Source of the DNA: Methylococcales bacterium
GTDB taxonomy: Bacteria; Pseudomonadota; Gammaproteobacteria; Methylococcales; Methylomonadaceae
NCBI GenBank assembly: GCA_030949405.1
Contig: JAUZSN010000002.1
Location: 2,094,553-2,158,552 of the forward strand
Direction of reading: 5' to 3'
Length of the DNA: 64,000 nucleotides
Shown here: piece by piece, positions 16,839 through 25,912 of the stretch
How positions within the stretch are numbered: position 1 is the first letter of the stretch
Layout of the letters: every line of letters begins with the position of its first letter
Made by a program: the position numbers and the translations under genes
Notes under the pieces: generated by a model
Databases searched by the model: none
What the model saw: the letters and a program-made list of their open reading frames with translations, nothing else
Told to the model about the DNA's origin: nothing

Positions 16839-19165
16839 GAGCTTAGCACCTTTGTCATCGCTGTTTTATCTTTGCTTTTACCGTAAAACCACAGTCCGAT
16901 TAAAACACTTATAAAAATAGATAATAAACCACTAATCCATGCCAGTGAATAATTAGGATGTTGTTCATAGGTGGCCACTTGATAAAAAATGGTTGCTGTT
17001 AAATAGGCTAATCCTGTTGTCCAAAAAAGTACAAAGACCGTCCAACCCAGATTAGTTTCTCGATAAATAGCCGCCGTAGCCGCAACACAGGGGGCGTATA
17101 ATAAAATAAAGAGTAGGTAAGCAAAAGCCGCCGCTTGGCCGTCAAAACTATCTTGCATCGCTTTAAACGTCCCGTGTTTCACTTCTTGCGATTCAACAGC
17201 CGACTCTAAATCAGCGACATTACCAATATTAAGTCCAAGGGGGTCTAATAAATTATCAATAACCCCGCCTAAATTTTCAGGAATGGTTGCAAACGCATCG
17301 ATTATAGCGGTTTCTAGGTTAAAAACTTCGGCTTCTTGAAGGCTATCTTTAGTGGCCATTTGACTATAAAGCGCATCTAATGTGCCAACAACCGCTTCTT
17401 TAGCTAATACACCCGTAAAAATTCCGACGGTCGCGGGCCAATTATCTTTTTCGATTCCCATCGGTTTAAATAAAGGGGTTAAGCTTCGGCCGATTTCACT
17501 TAAGACCGATTGCTCACTATTTTCTTGCCCGAAGCTGCCATCGGTTCCCAGTGCATTTAAAAAATTTAAAACTAACACCATAGGGACAATGACTTTTCCT
17601 GCATTCACCAAAAAGGCTTTTAGTCGATCCCATGTTTTGGTTAATACGCCTTGTAAGGTCGGTAGATGATAAGCCGGTAGTTCCATAATAAAAGGCGTTG
17701 CCGTGCCTTTAAACAAGGTATAACGCATAATCAACCCAGTTAAGACTGCGACAATGATTCCAAAAATATACAAACCAAAGACTAAGTTTTGTCCGCCAAC
17801 AGGAAAAAAGGCCGCTGCAAAAAGCGCGTAAACAGGTAATCGTGCCCCACACGACATAAAGGGGTTCATTAGATTCGTTAAAATCCGATCTTTTTCATTA
17901 TCTAAGGTTCGCGTTGCCATGATAGCGGGGACGTTGCAACCAAAACCAACAATCATCGGTACAAAGGCTTTACCCGGTAAGCCAATCATTCGCATAAACC
18001 GATCCATCACAAAAGCCGCCCGTGACATATAACCTGAATCTTCCAACGCCGATAAGAATAAAAATAAAAATCCGACAATAGGAATAAAGGTTGCGACCAC
18101 TTGAACCCCGCCTCCCAGTCCTTGGGTTAATAAAACAATCAACCAATCTGGAAAACTAAGATGGGTTAAGGCTTGACCCAGACCCTCCACTAAAAAAGCC
18201 CCGACTAATTGATCAAAAACATCAATAAAGGCACTGCCGATATTAATCGTAAACATAAACATCAGGTACATCACTAATAAGAAGATGGGGATGCCTAAAA
18301 AGCGATTTAAAACAATAGCATCTATTTTTTCGGTATAATGATGACTCACCTCTCCCAGTTTACATAATGAATCCTGTGTCAGTTCATTAACAAAGCCATA
18401 ACGTGCATCGGCGGCCAGAATATCAATTTCATCGTCTGTTTCTAATTCAATCTGTTGCTGTAAGTGTTGTATTTTTAAAGTAGCCGCTTGATCTATCAAG
18501 GTATGCGCTAAGGTATCATTTTCTAACGCCCGTAAACTTAACCAACGCAGATCACAATGATGACGTTGCGCACTTTCGGTTAATAATTCACACGTGGTTT
18601 CAATGGCTTTTTCTAACGCATCGGGGTAATTGATGGTTAAAGTCGGCGTTGGGTGACTATGAATGGCCAAATTAATCGCCAGTTTTAAGCTTTCTATGCC
18701 GGTTTTATGACTTGCAATAACAGGAATAACAGGGCATTCTAATTTTTGAGATAGACTCTCTAGGTTGATTTTTAATCCGTGCTGTTTAACCGCATCCATC
18801 ATATTGAGAACCAATATCATCGGTACCCGCATTTCAATCAGTTGTGAGGTTAAATACAGATTACGTTCCATATTGGACGCATCAATAATATTGATGATTA
18901 AATCCGCCTCTTTTGAAGCCACATAATCACGGGCTACTTTTTCATCTAACGAAACGTCATCATCCGTTGATTCTAGTGAATACGTTCCTGGTAAATCAAC
19001 CAACTCAATGGTCTTATTATCAAATGAATAATCCCCTGTTTTTTTCTCAACGGTCACGCCTGGCCAATTACCAACGTGCTGCTTTGAACCCGTCAGTGCA
19101 TTGAAAAGCGTTGTTTTTCCACAATTAGGATTACCGACCACCCCAACAATAAAATGACGGGACAT
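16835..19165 (-). CDS. feoB: FeoB ferrous iron transporter
   Basis: The 776-residue protein begins with a cytosolic G domain: GNPNCGKTTLFN P-loop, DLPGTYSL (G3) and NMMD (G4). A helical spacer and about eight to ten membrane helices follow, with Gate motifs around GFGCNVPA and FMSCGARLPVY. FeoB imports Fe2+ across the inner membrane in a GTP-dependent way. All key motifs are present and length is normal. It follows feoA with touching start and stop codons and overlaps feoC. The Fur-box-like sequence before feoA implies repression when iron is plentiful. Confidence 0.97.
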   Translation of the reverse strand: MSRHFIVGVVGNPNCGKTTLFNALTGSKQHVGNWPGVTVEKKTGDYSFDNKTIELVDLPGTYSLESTDDDVSLDEKVARDYVASKEADLIINIIDASNMERNLYLTSQLIEMRVPMILVLNMMDAVKQHGLKINLESLSQKLECPVIPVIASHKTGIESLKLAINLAIHSHPTPTLTINYPDALEKAIETTCELLTESAQRHHCDLRWLSLRALENDTLAHTLIDQAATLKIQHLQQQIELETDDEIDILAADARYGFVNELTQDSLCKLGEVSHHYTEKIDAIVLNRFLGIPIFLLVMYLMFMFTINIGSAFIDVFDQLVGAFLVEGLGQALTHLSFPDWLIVLLTQGLGGGVQVVATFIPIVGFLFLFLSALEDSGYMSRAAFVMDRFMRMIGLPGKAFVPMIVGFGCNVPAIMATRTLDNEKDRILTNLMNPFMSCGARLPVYALFAAAFFPVGGQNLVFGLYIFGIIVAVLTGLIMRYTLFKGTATPFIMELPAYHLPTLQGVLTKTWDRLKAFLVNAGKVIVPMVLVLNFLNALGTDGSFGQENSEQSVLSEIGRSLTPLFKPMGIEKDNWPATVGIFTGVLAKEAVVGTLDALYSQMATKDSLQEAEVFNLETAIIDAFATIPENLGGVIDNLLDPLGLNIGNVADLESAVESQEVKHGTFKAMQDSFDGQAAAFAYLLFILLYAPCVAATAAIYRETNLGWTVFVLFWTTGLAYLTATIFYQVATYEQHPNYSLAWISGLLSIFISVLIGLWFYGKSKDKTAMTKVLSS

Positions 19166-19398
19166 TAGGACTTCTCGATGCGTAATACGGCGGCTTCATC
19201 TTTGCGTAACGTTAATGAAAAGCCCCGTATTTTTATTTCAACAGGATCGCCCATTGGTGCAAAACGAATAATACTAAAGGGCGTTCCAGGGGTTAATCCC
19301 ATCGCAAGTAATCGTTTACGATAAGCCTTTCCTGACTGTTCAAAACCTGTTATTTTTCCACTATCACCGACCGCTAATGCTTTAAAGTTTGTAACCAT
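19165..19398 (-). CDS. feoA: FeoA, small SH3-like partner of FeoB
   Basis: This 77-residue protein has the FeoA beta-barrel sequence pattern: ALAVGDSGKITGF, RLLAMGLTPGTPF, APMGDPVEIKIRGFSLTLRKDEA. FeoA is a cytosolic SH3-like protein that supports FeoB-mediated Fe2+ uptake. It is the first gene of feoABC. The ATG at 19398 is the natural start. A Fur-box-like sequence lies 43-66 bases upstream. Confidence 0.95.
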   Translation of the reverse strand: MVTNFKALAVGDSGKITGFEQSGKAYRKRLLAMGLTPGTPFSIIRFAPMGDPVEIKIRGFSLTLRKDEAAVLRIEKS

Positions 19399-19440
19399 AA
19401 TCTCTTATACCTTTGAAAAATGAAAAATATACTAGTGATG

Positions 19441-19464
19441 TTATCAATAATCATTCTCATTTGC
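19441..19464 (-). promoter_or_regulatory. Putative Fur box upstream of feoA
   Basis: Read on the minus strand, AATGAGAATGATTATTGATAA resembles the Fur consensus of repeated GATAAT units around a centre. It is placed where a repressor of the feoABC promoter would act. A fur gene is present at 45873. The match is imperfect; I have not scored it against a matrix. Confidence 0.55.
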
Positions 19465-19646
19465 AATGTAAACTTAAAGACTCCCCCTTGCAGTTCTGAT
19501 ATCCCTATGGTATTTATATCAATTATTTTTTTCGGCGTTAACGCCTCTCTTTATTAGCGTGCTAAAAATTTAATTAAAGTAAAATCCCGTGTATGACTTT
19601 CAGGCGTTATTATGTTCTTATTCCTTAAACTAAAAATTTAAGTCTT

Positions 19647-20003
19647 GTGAAGAAAAAAAATTTTAACGCCAGTGGCCAGCATCTAATTATTGATTTATAT
19701 CACGCTCAAAATCTTAATGACCTTGCCTTGATGAAGACGGCAATCCATGAAATTATTCGGCAAACGGAAACCACTTTATTATTTGAAAATTTTCACCCGT
19801 TTCAACCCTCAGGGATTACAGGGATTGCTTGCCTAGCTGAATCACATATTTCGGTACATACATGGCCAGAACAACACTTTGCCGCCTTTGATATTTTTAT
19901 GTGTGGAACGGCTAACCCTAAAATTGCTATTGACATCATTAAAGACTATTTTGGTGGTAGTGAACAGGTAATTATGCTACAACGGGGTAAAAATGGTCGT
20001 TAA
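19647..20003 (+). CDS. speD: S-adenosylmethionine decarboxylase proenzyme
   Basis: The 118-residue protein is the short prokaryotic AdoMetDC. The self-cleavage site is the serine in ESHISVHTWPE, which becomes the catalytic pyruvoyl group. The following FDIFMCG segment holds the conserved cysteine. The enzyme makes decarboxylated AdoMet, the aminopropyl donor for spermidine. The start is GTG at 19647, chosen because the protein begins just before the first conserved strand (GQHLIIDLYH). No speE is adjacent. It is read divergently from feoABC. Confidence 0.93.
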   Translation: MKKKNFNASGQHLIIDLYHAQNLNDLALMKTAIHEIIRQTETTLLFENFHPFQPSGITGIACLAESHISVHTWPEQHFAAFDIFMCGTANPKIAIDIIKDYFGGSEQVIMLQRGKNGR

Positions 20004-20087
20004 AACCGTTAACTTTGATAAGATGGTTTTGGGTGTTATTTAATTTTCACCCGCCTCTCGATTTTTTTTCAATGATAGGAAATAAAT

Positions 20088-20504
20088 ATGAACAAATGTT
20101 TAAACCAAGCGTACTCAGCCTTAGTTGATTATGTTGCCGACGATGACAGTCGTTTTCATGTCACCGTGACAGAAGAAAGTGATTTAGAAATGTTAACCGT
20201 GATTCGTGATGATTTAGAAGAATTTGCAATTCTTGTCACGGCGAGTGAAACGCAATTATTATTTAATGTTGCCTTATTCGATAGTGGACAAATTGCAGAA
20301 GGAAAAACGGCTGAATTAAACCAAATGATGCTCGAACTTAATATGGCAATGCCTTTATCATCTTTTGCAAAAACAGGGGCCATTTATTCTATTTTTGGCG
20401 CGATGTCGGTCGATTCAGATGCGAATCAAATTCAAGAAGAAGTCTTAGTCTTATCTGAAAACATTATGGATGCACTTGAAGTGTGCCAAAATTACTTAAA
20501 TTAA
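20088..20504 (+). CDS. DUF2170 family protein (YjfI-like)
   Basis: This acidic 138-residue protein matches the YjfI/DUF2170 pattern: an FHVTV...MLTVIRDDLEEFAILVT first half and a LNMAMPLSSFAKTGAIYSIFGAMS central motif. The function is not established. The gene is followed after 12 bases by a PspA/IM30-type gene, the same order as yjfI-yjfJ in Escherichia coli. That suggests a role in envelope maintenance with that partner. There is no signal peptide or membrane helix. AAATAAAT precedes the ATG, with AGGAAAT about 8 bases upstream. Confidence 0.82.
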   Translation: MNKCLNQAYSALVDYVADDDSRFHVTVTEESDLEMLTVIRDDLEEFAILVTASETQLLFNVALFDSGQIAEGKTAELNQMMLELNMAMPLSSFAKTGAIYSIFGAMSVDSDANQIQEEVLVLSENIMDALEVCQNYLN

Positions 20505-20516
20505 GGGGAAAATACG

Positions 20517-21203
20517 ATGGGATTTTTAAATAATGTATTTAAAACAGTTAAAGGATTAGGAAATGATGCGAATGATGCCTTTGTAGATAGTCAAGGTATC
20601 CGCATTATGGAACAAGAAATACGTGATGCGAAAGAAAATCAAAGTAAAGCGAATGGCTCGTTAACAGGAGTTATGGCAGAACAAAAAGGAATGGCTCGTA
20701 AAGTCGCTAATTTAAAAGCTACGGTTGATGAATACAGTGAAGCCATAGGGAAATTATTGGATTCTGGAAATGAAGCCTTAGCGTTAGAAACGGCTGAAAA
20801 ATTAGCCGATGTAGAAAGTGATTTAGACACCAACCAAGCGGTTTTAGACTCTTATACCGAACAAGTTAAAGAGCTAAAAGGAATTATTAAAGATTCGGCC
20901 AAACAAATTGAAGCCCTAGGTCGCGAAGTTGCTATTGTTAAATCGACGGAAGCGGTACAAAAAGCCAGTGAAGCAACCTCGGCACAGTTTTCGGGAACAA
21001 ATTCCTCACTTAATTCCGCGACAGCATCAATGGAACGCATTAAGGCCAAACAACAAAAGCGGAAAGATAAAATGAAATCTGCGCGAGAACTCGCTCAGGA
21101 AAACAGTGGCGGTGACTTACAAGCTAAATTAAAAGCCGCTGGTGTGATTGGTAATCAATCTTCCGCTAATTCTATTTTAGATCGTTATAAAAAAACGGAA
21201 TAA
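20517..21203 (+). CDS. PspA/IM30 family protein (YjfJ-like)
   Basis: The 228-residue product is almost entirely helical with long heptad-like Ala/Glu/Lys stretches, as in PspA/Vipp1 (ESCRT-III-like) proteins that polymerise on the inner membrane. The first helix carries NNVFKTVKGLGNDANDAFVDS, and the C-terminal tail ends SANSILDRYKK. It follows the DUF2170 gene with a strong AAGGGGAA ribosome-binding site. No PspB/C or PspF genes are here, so it is the YjfJ-type branch and not the classical Psp regulon. Confidence 0.87.
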   Translation: MGFLNNVFKTVKGLGNDANDAFVDSQGIRIMEQEIRDAKENQSKANGSLTGVMAEQKGMARKVANLKATVDEYSEAIGKLLDSGNEALALETAEKLADVESDLDTNQAVLDSYTEQVKELKGIIKDSAKQIEALGREVAIVKSTEAVQKASEATSAQFSGTNSSLNSATASMERIKAKQQKRKDKMKSARELAQENSGGDLQAKLKAAGVIGNQSSANSILDRYKKTE

Positions 21204-21253
21204 TTTAACCTAAAACTACAAAGGGAACCCCTCGTTTTGAAAAAATACGCAGA

Positions 21254-22477
21254 ATGAATCCAACGGTTGAAATTTTCTCACAAGGTGAAGAAGTTATCAC
21301 AGGGCAAGTGGCCGACACTAATGCCGCGTGGTTATCATCACACCTTATTTCATTAGGATTTGAGGTATCTCGACATACAGCAGTCGGTGATAATCTAAAC
21401 GATTTAACGGTTTTGCTTCAAGAAATTGCAAGCCGCAGTGCATGTTGTCTTTGCACAGGCGGTTTAGGGCCGACAACAGATGATTTAACGCGTGAAGCGG
21501 TTTCAAACGCCTTTGACACGCCTTTAATTATTGACCCTATCGCCTTAGAAAATATTCAAACTTATTTTCAAAAACGTGAAAAAAAAATGGCGGAGGTTAA
21601 TCGTCAACAAGCTTTTTTTCCACGAGGTGCAACGCGAATTGACAATCCGTGGGGAACCGCACCTGCGTTTAGCTTTAAATACGAACAGTGTTTATTTATT
21701 TTTTTACCAGGGGTTCCCTTTGAAATGCGGAATTTATTTAATGAAAAAATAAAAGCCATTTTAACCACGGATTTTACGTTAACCCCACAGCCTTTAATTA
21801 CCTTAAAAACCTTTGGCATTGGGGAATCTGAGTTACAATCCTGTCTCAATCAACTTGATTTACCTAAAACGCTTAAAATCGGTTTTAGAGCGACACCCGA
21901 AGAAAATCAGCTTAAATTATTATTTCCTCAACAATTTCCCCCCGCCACTAAAGCGTTATTAATAAATCAGATAACAGCGGCCATAGGAGATCCTTTATTT
22001 GCTATTGAGACCTTAGAAAATAAGACAGGCGGGCTGGTTGAGGTTGTCTCTAAACAATTACAACAAAATAAGCAAACCCTTGCCGCGATTGAAACACTGA
22101 GCCAAGGGTTATTTGCCGCTAAATGTATCGGTCATACGTGGTTAACAACATCCTCTTTTTTTAATACCCTAGAGTCACTCAGGCGACACTGGAAAATTGA
22201 CCTAGAAAGTGACTTATCAATCTTCGCAAAACAGTTAGCTAAAAAATTACAGCATCATAATGGGACAGATTTTGCCTTAGTACAACTTTATCAGGATGAT
22301 AATCAAGTGGATAGGAATGAAAACCATCCTGTTATTTTATACAACACATTACAAACGCCGACAGGGATTCATCAACGTATTGAAACCTTAAATGGATCAT
22401 TAGATCGCAAACAAAATCGTGCCGCAATGCTGGGTTTAGACCTACTGCGCCGTTATTTACAACCTAAAAAAATATAA
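21254..22477 (+). CDS. cinA: CinA-like protein with degenerate deamidase domain
   Basis: The 407-residue protein has the N-terminal molybdopterin-binding-like domain of CinA (SQGEEVITGQVADTNAAWLS, CTGGLGPTTDDLTREAV, FLPGVPFEMR) and a middle linker domain. The C-terminal deamidase domain is divergent: where active NMN deamidases have AESCTGG, this protein reads IETLSQG, so the catalytic serine context is lost. The N-terminal domain in the family hydrolyses ADP-ribose-type substrates. The stop overlaps the next gene's ATG region (ATAATG). I infer that only the N-terminal activity could persist. Confidence 0.85.
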   Translation: MNPTVEIFSQGEEVITGQVADTNAAWLSSHLISLGFEVSRHTAVGDNLNDLTVLLQEIASRSACCLCTGGLGPTTDDLTREAVSNAFDTPLIIDPIALENIQTYFQKREKKMAEVNRQQAFFPRGATRIDNPWGTAPAFSFKYEQCLFIFLPGVPFEMRNLFNEKIKAILTTDFTLTPQPLITLKTFGIGESELQSCLNQLDLPKTLKIGFRATPEENQLKLLFPQQFPPATKALLINQITAAIGDPLFAIETLENKTGGLVEVVSKQLQQNKQTLAAIETLSQGLFAAKCIGHTWLTTSSFFNTLESLRRHWKIDLESDLSIFAKQLAKKLQHHNGTDFALVQLYQDDNQVDRNENHPVILYNTLQTPTGIHQRIETLNGSLDRKQNRAAMLGLDLLRRYLQPKKI

Positions 22478-24375
22478 TGCCTTTATTACAACTTTCAAAT
22501 GTTTCCATTGCTTACGGAACCCACTCTTTATTAGATCATGCTAACTTTCAATTGGATGCGGGTGAACGCGTAGGCCTCCTAGGTCGTAATGGGGAGGGAA
22601 AATCCACGTTGATGAAAATTATTGCAGGCAACATTCAAGCGGATGAGGGCGATATTTGGCGAGATTCTGCCTTGAAATTATCATGGTTAGAGCAATCGCC
22701 TGAGCTAACCGAAGGAATGACCATTTATGATGCAGTCGCTGATGGACTCGGTGATTTAGGCCATTGGATTTGTCGTTATCATAGCTTATCCATGACTTTA
22801 GATGCGAGTGATGAGAAAGCACTCCATGAACTGGGCGACTTACAACATAAATTGGAAACCCACAACGGTTGGCATTTCCAACAGCGAGTTGAAAACACCT
22901 TAAGCAAACTTAATTTACCCGCTGATGTTCAAGTCAGCAGTTTATCTGGCGGCTGGAAACGTCGGGTTGCTCTTGCTCAAGCGTTAGTCATCGAGCCTGA
23001 TGTTTTGTTATTAGACGAACCGACCAATCATTTAGATTTTGAAAGTATTACATGGTTAGAAGAACAAGTCAGTAATTTTAAAGGCGCTGTTTTATTTGTG
23101 ACTCATGATCGCTCTTTTTTACAAAAATTAGCCACGCGAATTGTTGATTTAGATCGAGGTCAATTAGTCTCATGGCAAGGGAGTTATAGCGATTATTTAC
23201 GTCGCAAAGCGAGTGCCTTGGAAGATGAAGCCAACCAAAATTCTGAATTTGATAAAAAACTGGCTCTAGAAGAAGTCTGGATACGCCAAGGGGTTAAAGC
23301 CAGACGAACACGTAATGAAGGACGGGTTAGAGCCTTAGAGCAGTTACGCCGTGAACGCTCTGAACGCCGAAATCAACAAGGAACCAGTAAATTAACCTTA
23401 GGGTCATCCGATGCCTCGGGTAAAAAAGTAATTGAAGTGGAAAATTTAAACTTTAAATACAGTGATAAAGTGATTATTGAGGATTTTTCTACGTTAATTC
23501 AACGAGGCGATAAAATTGGATTAATTGGCGGAAATGGGAGTGGAAAATCAACCTTTTTAAAATTACTTTTAAAGCAATTAGAACCGACTCAAGGAACCGT
23601 CACTCAAGGTACTAAATTAGACATTGCCTATTTCGATCAATTGAGAGAGCAATTAGATCCTGAAATGACGGTTGCCGATTCTGTGGCCGAAGGCAGTGAT
23701 TTTATTGAAATTGCAGGAAATAAACGTCATGTGATGTCTTATTTATCTGATTTTTTATTCAGCCCTGCAAGAGCGCGGTCGCCGATTAAAAGTTTATCAG
23801 GAGGCGAAAAAAATAGATTATTATTGGCTAAATTATTTACCCGCCCTGCCAATCTCATCATTATGGATGAGCCAACCAATGATTTAGATTTAGAAACCTT
23901 AGAGTTATTGGAAGCTAAGTTAGTTGACTTTGAAGGAACGTTACTCTTAGTCAGTCATGATCGTGCTTTTTTAGATAATGTGGTCACTAGTGTCCTTGTT
24001 TTTGATGGACACGCTCAAATTGATGAATTTATTGGGGGCTATAGCAACTGGTCACTTCATCAGCAGCAACAACGAAAAAAAAATCAAATAACCCAAAAAT
24101 TAAAAAACACGTCAAAACCTGAAAAAGCAGCCGTTGTTTCCAAGAAAAAAATAACGTACAAACAGCAGCAGGAGCTTGACTCGCTTCCTGAAATCATTGA
24201 TACGTTAGAAGAATTACAACAAACGATTAATAAAAAAATTAATGCGTCTGATTTTTATCAACAAGCGAAAGAAATGACCGCTAACGTTTTAAATGAACTT
24301 CAAGAAACGGAACAAAAATTAGAAAAATCCTATCGACGTTGGGATGAGCTAGAAGCCATCGCAGATAACGCTTAA
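22477..24375 (+). CDS. uup: ABC-F ATPase, Uup type
   Basis: The 632-residue soluble protein has two ABC modules: GRNGEGKST, LSGGWKRRVALAQAL, LLLDEPTNHLD; and GGNGSGKST, LSGGEKNRLLLA, LIMDEPTNDLD. A linker lies between them and a C-terminal coiled coil spans about residues 555-625, the hallmark of Uup over EttA. ABC-F proteins act on ribosomes, and Uup is also tied to branched DNA structures and transposon excision. No membrane domain is present. It touches the cinA stop. A hairpin follows the gene at 24389. Confidence 0.92.
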   Translation: MPLLQLSNVSIAYGTHSLLDHANFQLDAGERVGLLGRNGEGKSTLMKIIAGNIQADEGDIWRDSALKLSWLEQSPELTEGMTIYDAVADGLGDLGHWICRYHSLSMTLDASDEKALHELGDLQHKLETHNGWHFQQRVENTLSKLNLPADVQVSSLSGGWKRRVALAQALVIEPDVLLLDEPTNHLDFESITWLEEQVSNFKGAVLFVTHDRSFLQKLATRIVDLDRGQLVSWQGSYSDYLRRKASALEDEANQNSEFDKKLALEEVWIRQGVKARRTRNEGRVRALEQLRRERSERRNQQGTSKLTLGSSDASGKKVIEVENLNFKYSDKVIIEDFSTLIQRGDKIGLIGGNGSGKSTFLKLLLKQLEPTQGTVTQGTKLDIAYFDQLREQLDPEMTVADSVAEGSDFIEIAGNKRHVMSYLSDFLFSPARARSPIKSLSGGEKNRLLLAKLFTRPANLIIMDEPTNDLDLETLELLEAKLVDFEGTLLLVSHDRAFLDNVVTSVLVFDGHAQIDEFIGGYSNWSLHQQQQRKKNQITQKLKNTSKPEKAAVVSKKKITYKQQQELDSLPEIIDTLEELQQTINKKINASDFYQQAKEMTANVLNELQETEQKLEKSYRRWDELEAIADNA

Positions 24376-24388
24376 ATTATAAGATAAC

Positions 24389-24413
24389 GAGAGCCGATAT
24401 TTTTTCGGCTCTC
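24389..24413. terminator. Hairpin between convergent uup and sufS
   Basis: GAGAGCCGA pairs with TCGGCTCTC around an AT-rich loop. It lies between two convergent genes and could serve both. The T-run is within the loop, not after the stem, so termination strength is uncertain. Confidence 0.55.
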
Positions 24414-24440
24414 CCATCTGGACGCGAGTTTTCTATCCCG

Positions 24441-25661
24441 TTATCCAAAAACAACCATCAATTCCTCAATCGCTTCCATTAACACATCAATTTCAGCTTT
24501 CGTATTATACATAGCAAATGAAGCCCGCGCGGTAGCAGGTACTTCAAAGAAATCCATCACAGGCATTGCACAATGATGACCTGCGCGAATAGCAATTCCG
24601 ACACTATCCAACATAGTGCCTATATCATGTGGATGAATTTTATCCAATGTAAAAGATAAAATAGCCCCTTTTTCAGCAGCATCGCCAATAAGGGTCAAGC
24701 CGTTAATTTTTCGTGCTTTTTCGGTGGCATACACTAACAGCTCATGTTCATAAGCGGCAATTGTATCCATTCCTATTTCATTCAAATAATCAATAGCCGC
24801 CCCTAAGGCGACCGTATCTGCAATATTAGGCGTACCCGCTTCAAATTTATGCGGTAAACCTGAATAGGTGCTTTTTTCAAAAGTAACGGTCCTAATCATA
24901 TCACCGCCGCCTTGATAGGCAGGCATCGCCTCCAATAAAGCTTGTTTACCGTATAAAACTCCAATACCCGAAGGTGCATAAAGTTTATGCCCTGAAAAGA
25001 CATAAAAATCACAATCTAAAGCCTGTACATCCACCGACATGTGAGGAATCGCTTGAGCACCATCTAATAAAACAGGAATATTTTTAGCATGGGCGGCGGC
25101 AATTATTTTTTTAATCGGGTTAACCGTTCCGAGTGCATTTGACATGTGTACAACCGCAACCAGTTTGGTTTTATCAGTAATCAGACTTTCAAACGCCTCA
25201 TAAATTAATTCCCCCTGATGGTTGATCGGAGCTACCTTAAGAACGGCTCCTTTTTGCTTACACAGCATTTGCCACGGTACAATGTTAGAATGATGCTCCA
25301 TGGCGGTAATTAAAATTTCATCCCCGGCCTTAATAGTGGCTTGTCCAAAGGTTTGGGCAATTAAATTAATTGCCTCCGTTGCACCGCGCACAAAAATAAT
25401 TTCTTTCTCGGAATTCGCGTTGATAAAATCTTTGACTTTAGTTCGTGCTTGTTCATATTTATCAGTTGCCCGCTGACTTAATGTATGAACCCCGCGATGA
25501 ATATTAGAATAATCTTGCCGATAAAAATCACTAATACAATCAATCACTTGATTGGGCTTTTGACAACTGGCGGCATTATCTAAATAAATTAACGGTTTAT
25601 TACGAATTTTTTGCGCTAAAATAGGAAAATCAGCACGAATTTTTTCAATGGGGTAAGTCAT
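24441..25661 (-). CDS. sufS: SufS cysteine desulfurase
   Basis: With the ATG at 25661 (MTYPIEKIRADFPIL) the protein is 406 residues, normal for SufS; an in-frame start 12 codons earlier is less likely. Landmarks are YLDNAA near the start, ATEAINL, MEHHSNIVPW, DGAQA, the PLP lysine in FSGHKLYAPSGIG, and RAGHHCAMPVM with the persulfide cysteine. It takes sulfur from cysteine for Fe-S cluster assembly. No sufBCD is adjacent here; a SufU scaffold/transferase is at 49447, so the SUF genes are dispersed. The gene stands alone between a convergent uup and the divergent Rpn gene. Confidence 0.94.
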   Translation of the reverse strand: MTYPIEKIRADFPILAQKIRNKPLIYLDNAASCQKPNQVIDCISDFYRQDYSNIHRGVHTLSQRATDKYEQARTKVKDFINANSEKEIIFVRGATEAINLIAQTFGQATIKAGDEILITAMEHHSNIVPWQMLCKQKGAVLKVAPINHQGELIYEAFESLITDKTKLVAVVHMSNALGTVNPIKKIIAAAHAKNIPVLLDGAQAIPHMSVDVQALDCDFYVFSGHKLYAPSGIGVLYGKQALLEAMPAYQGGGDMIRTVTFEKSTYSGLPHKFEAGTPNIADTVALGAAIDYLNEIGMDTIAAYEHELLVYATEKARKINGLTLIGDAAEKGAILSFTLDKIHPHDIGTMLDSVGIAIRAGHHCAMPVMDFFEVPATARASFAMYNTKAEIDVLMEAIEELMVVFG

Positions 25662-25912
25662 AGTGTGTGAGTTAGTTATTGAACTTACAAGCCTCATCTT
25701 TAAGGCTATGCGTGATAGAAAAATTAAAAAATTTCCCTAATTATTTCAGTATTATGAATTGAAATAATATTTTACCATTTTATTTCTAGTTACCTAGCGA
25801 GTCAATGTTATAATAACGCTTCAAAAAACAAGGTTTTACCCATTTAAACATTACGATTCATCCGATTATTTATAATCAAAAACTTGGCTTATCTTAGATA
25901 ACGTTTAAAATC

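Noticed and set aside
19165-19464. Riboswitch upstream of feoA
   Set aside because: The 5' region is too short and shows only a Fur-box-like sequence, with no aptamer-like folding pattern that I can see.
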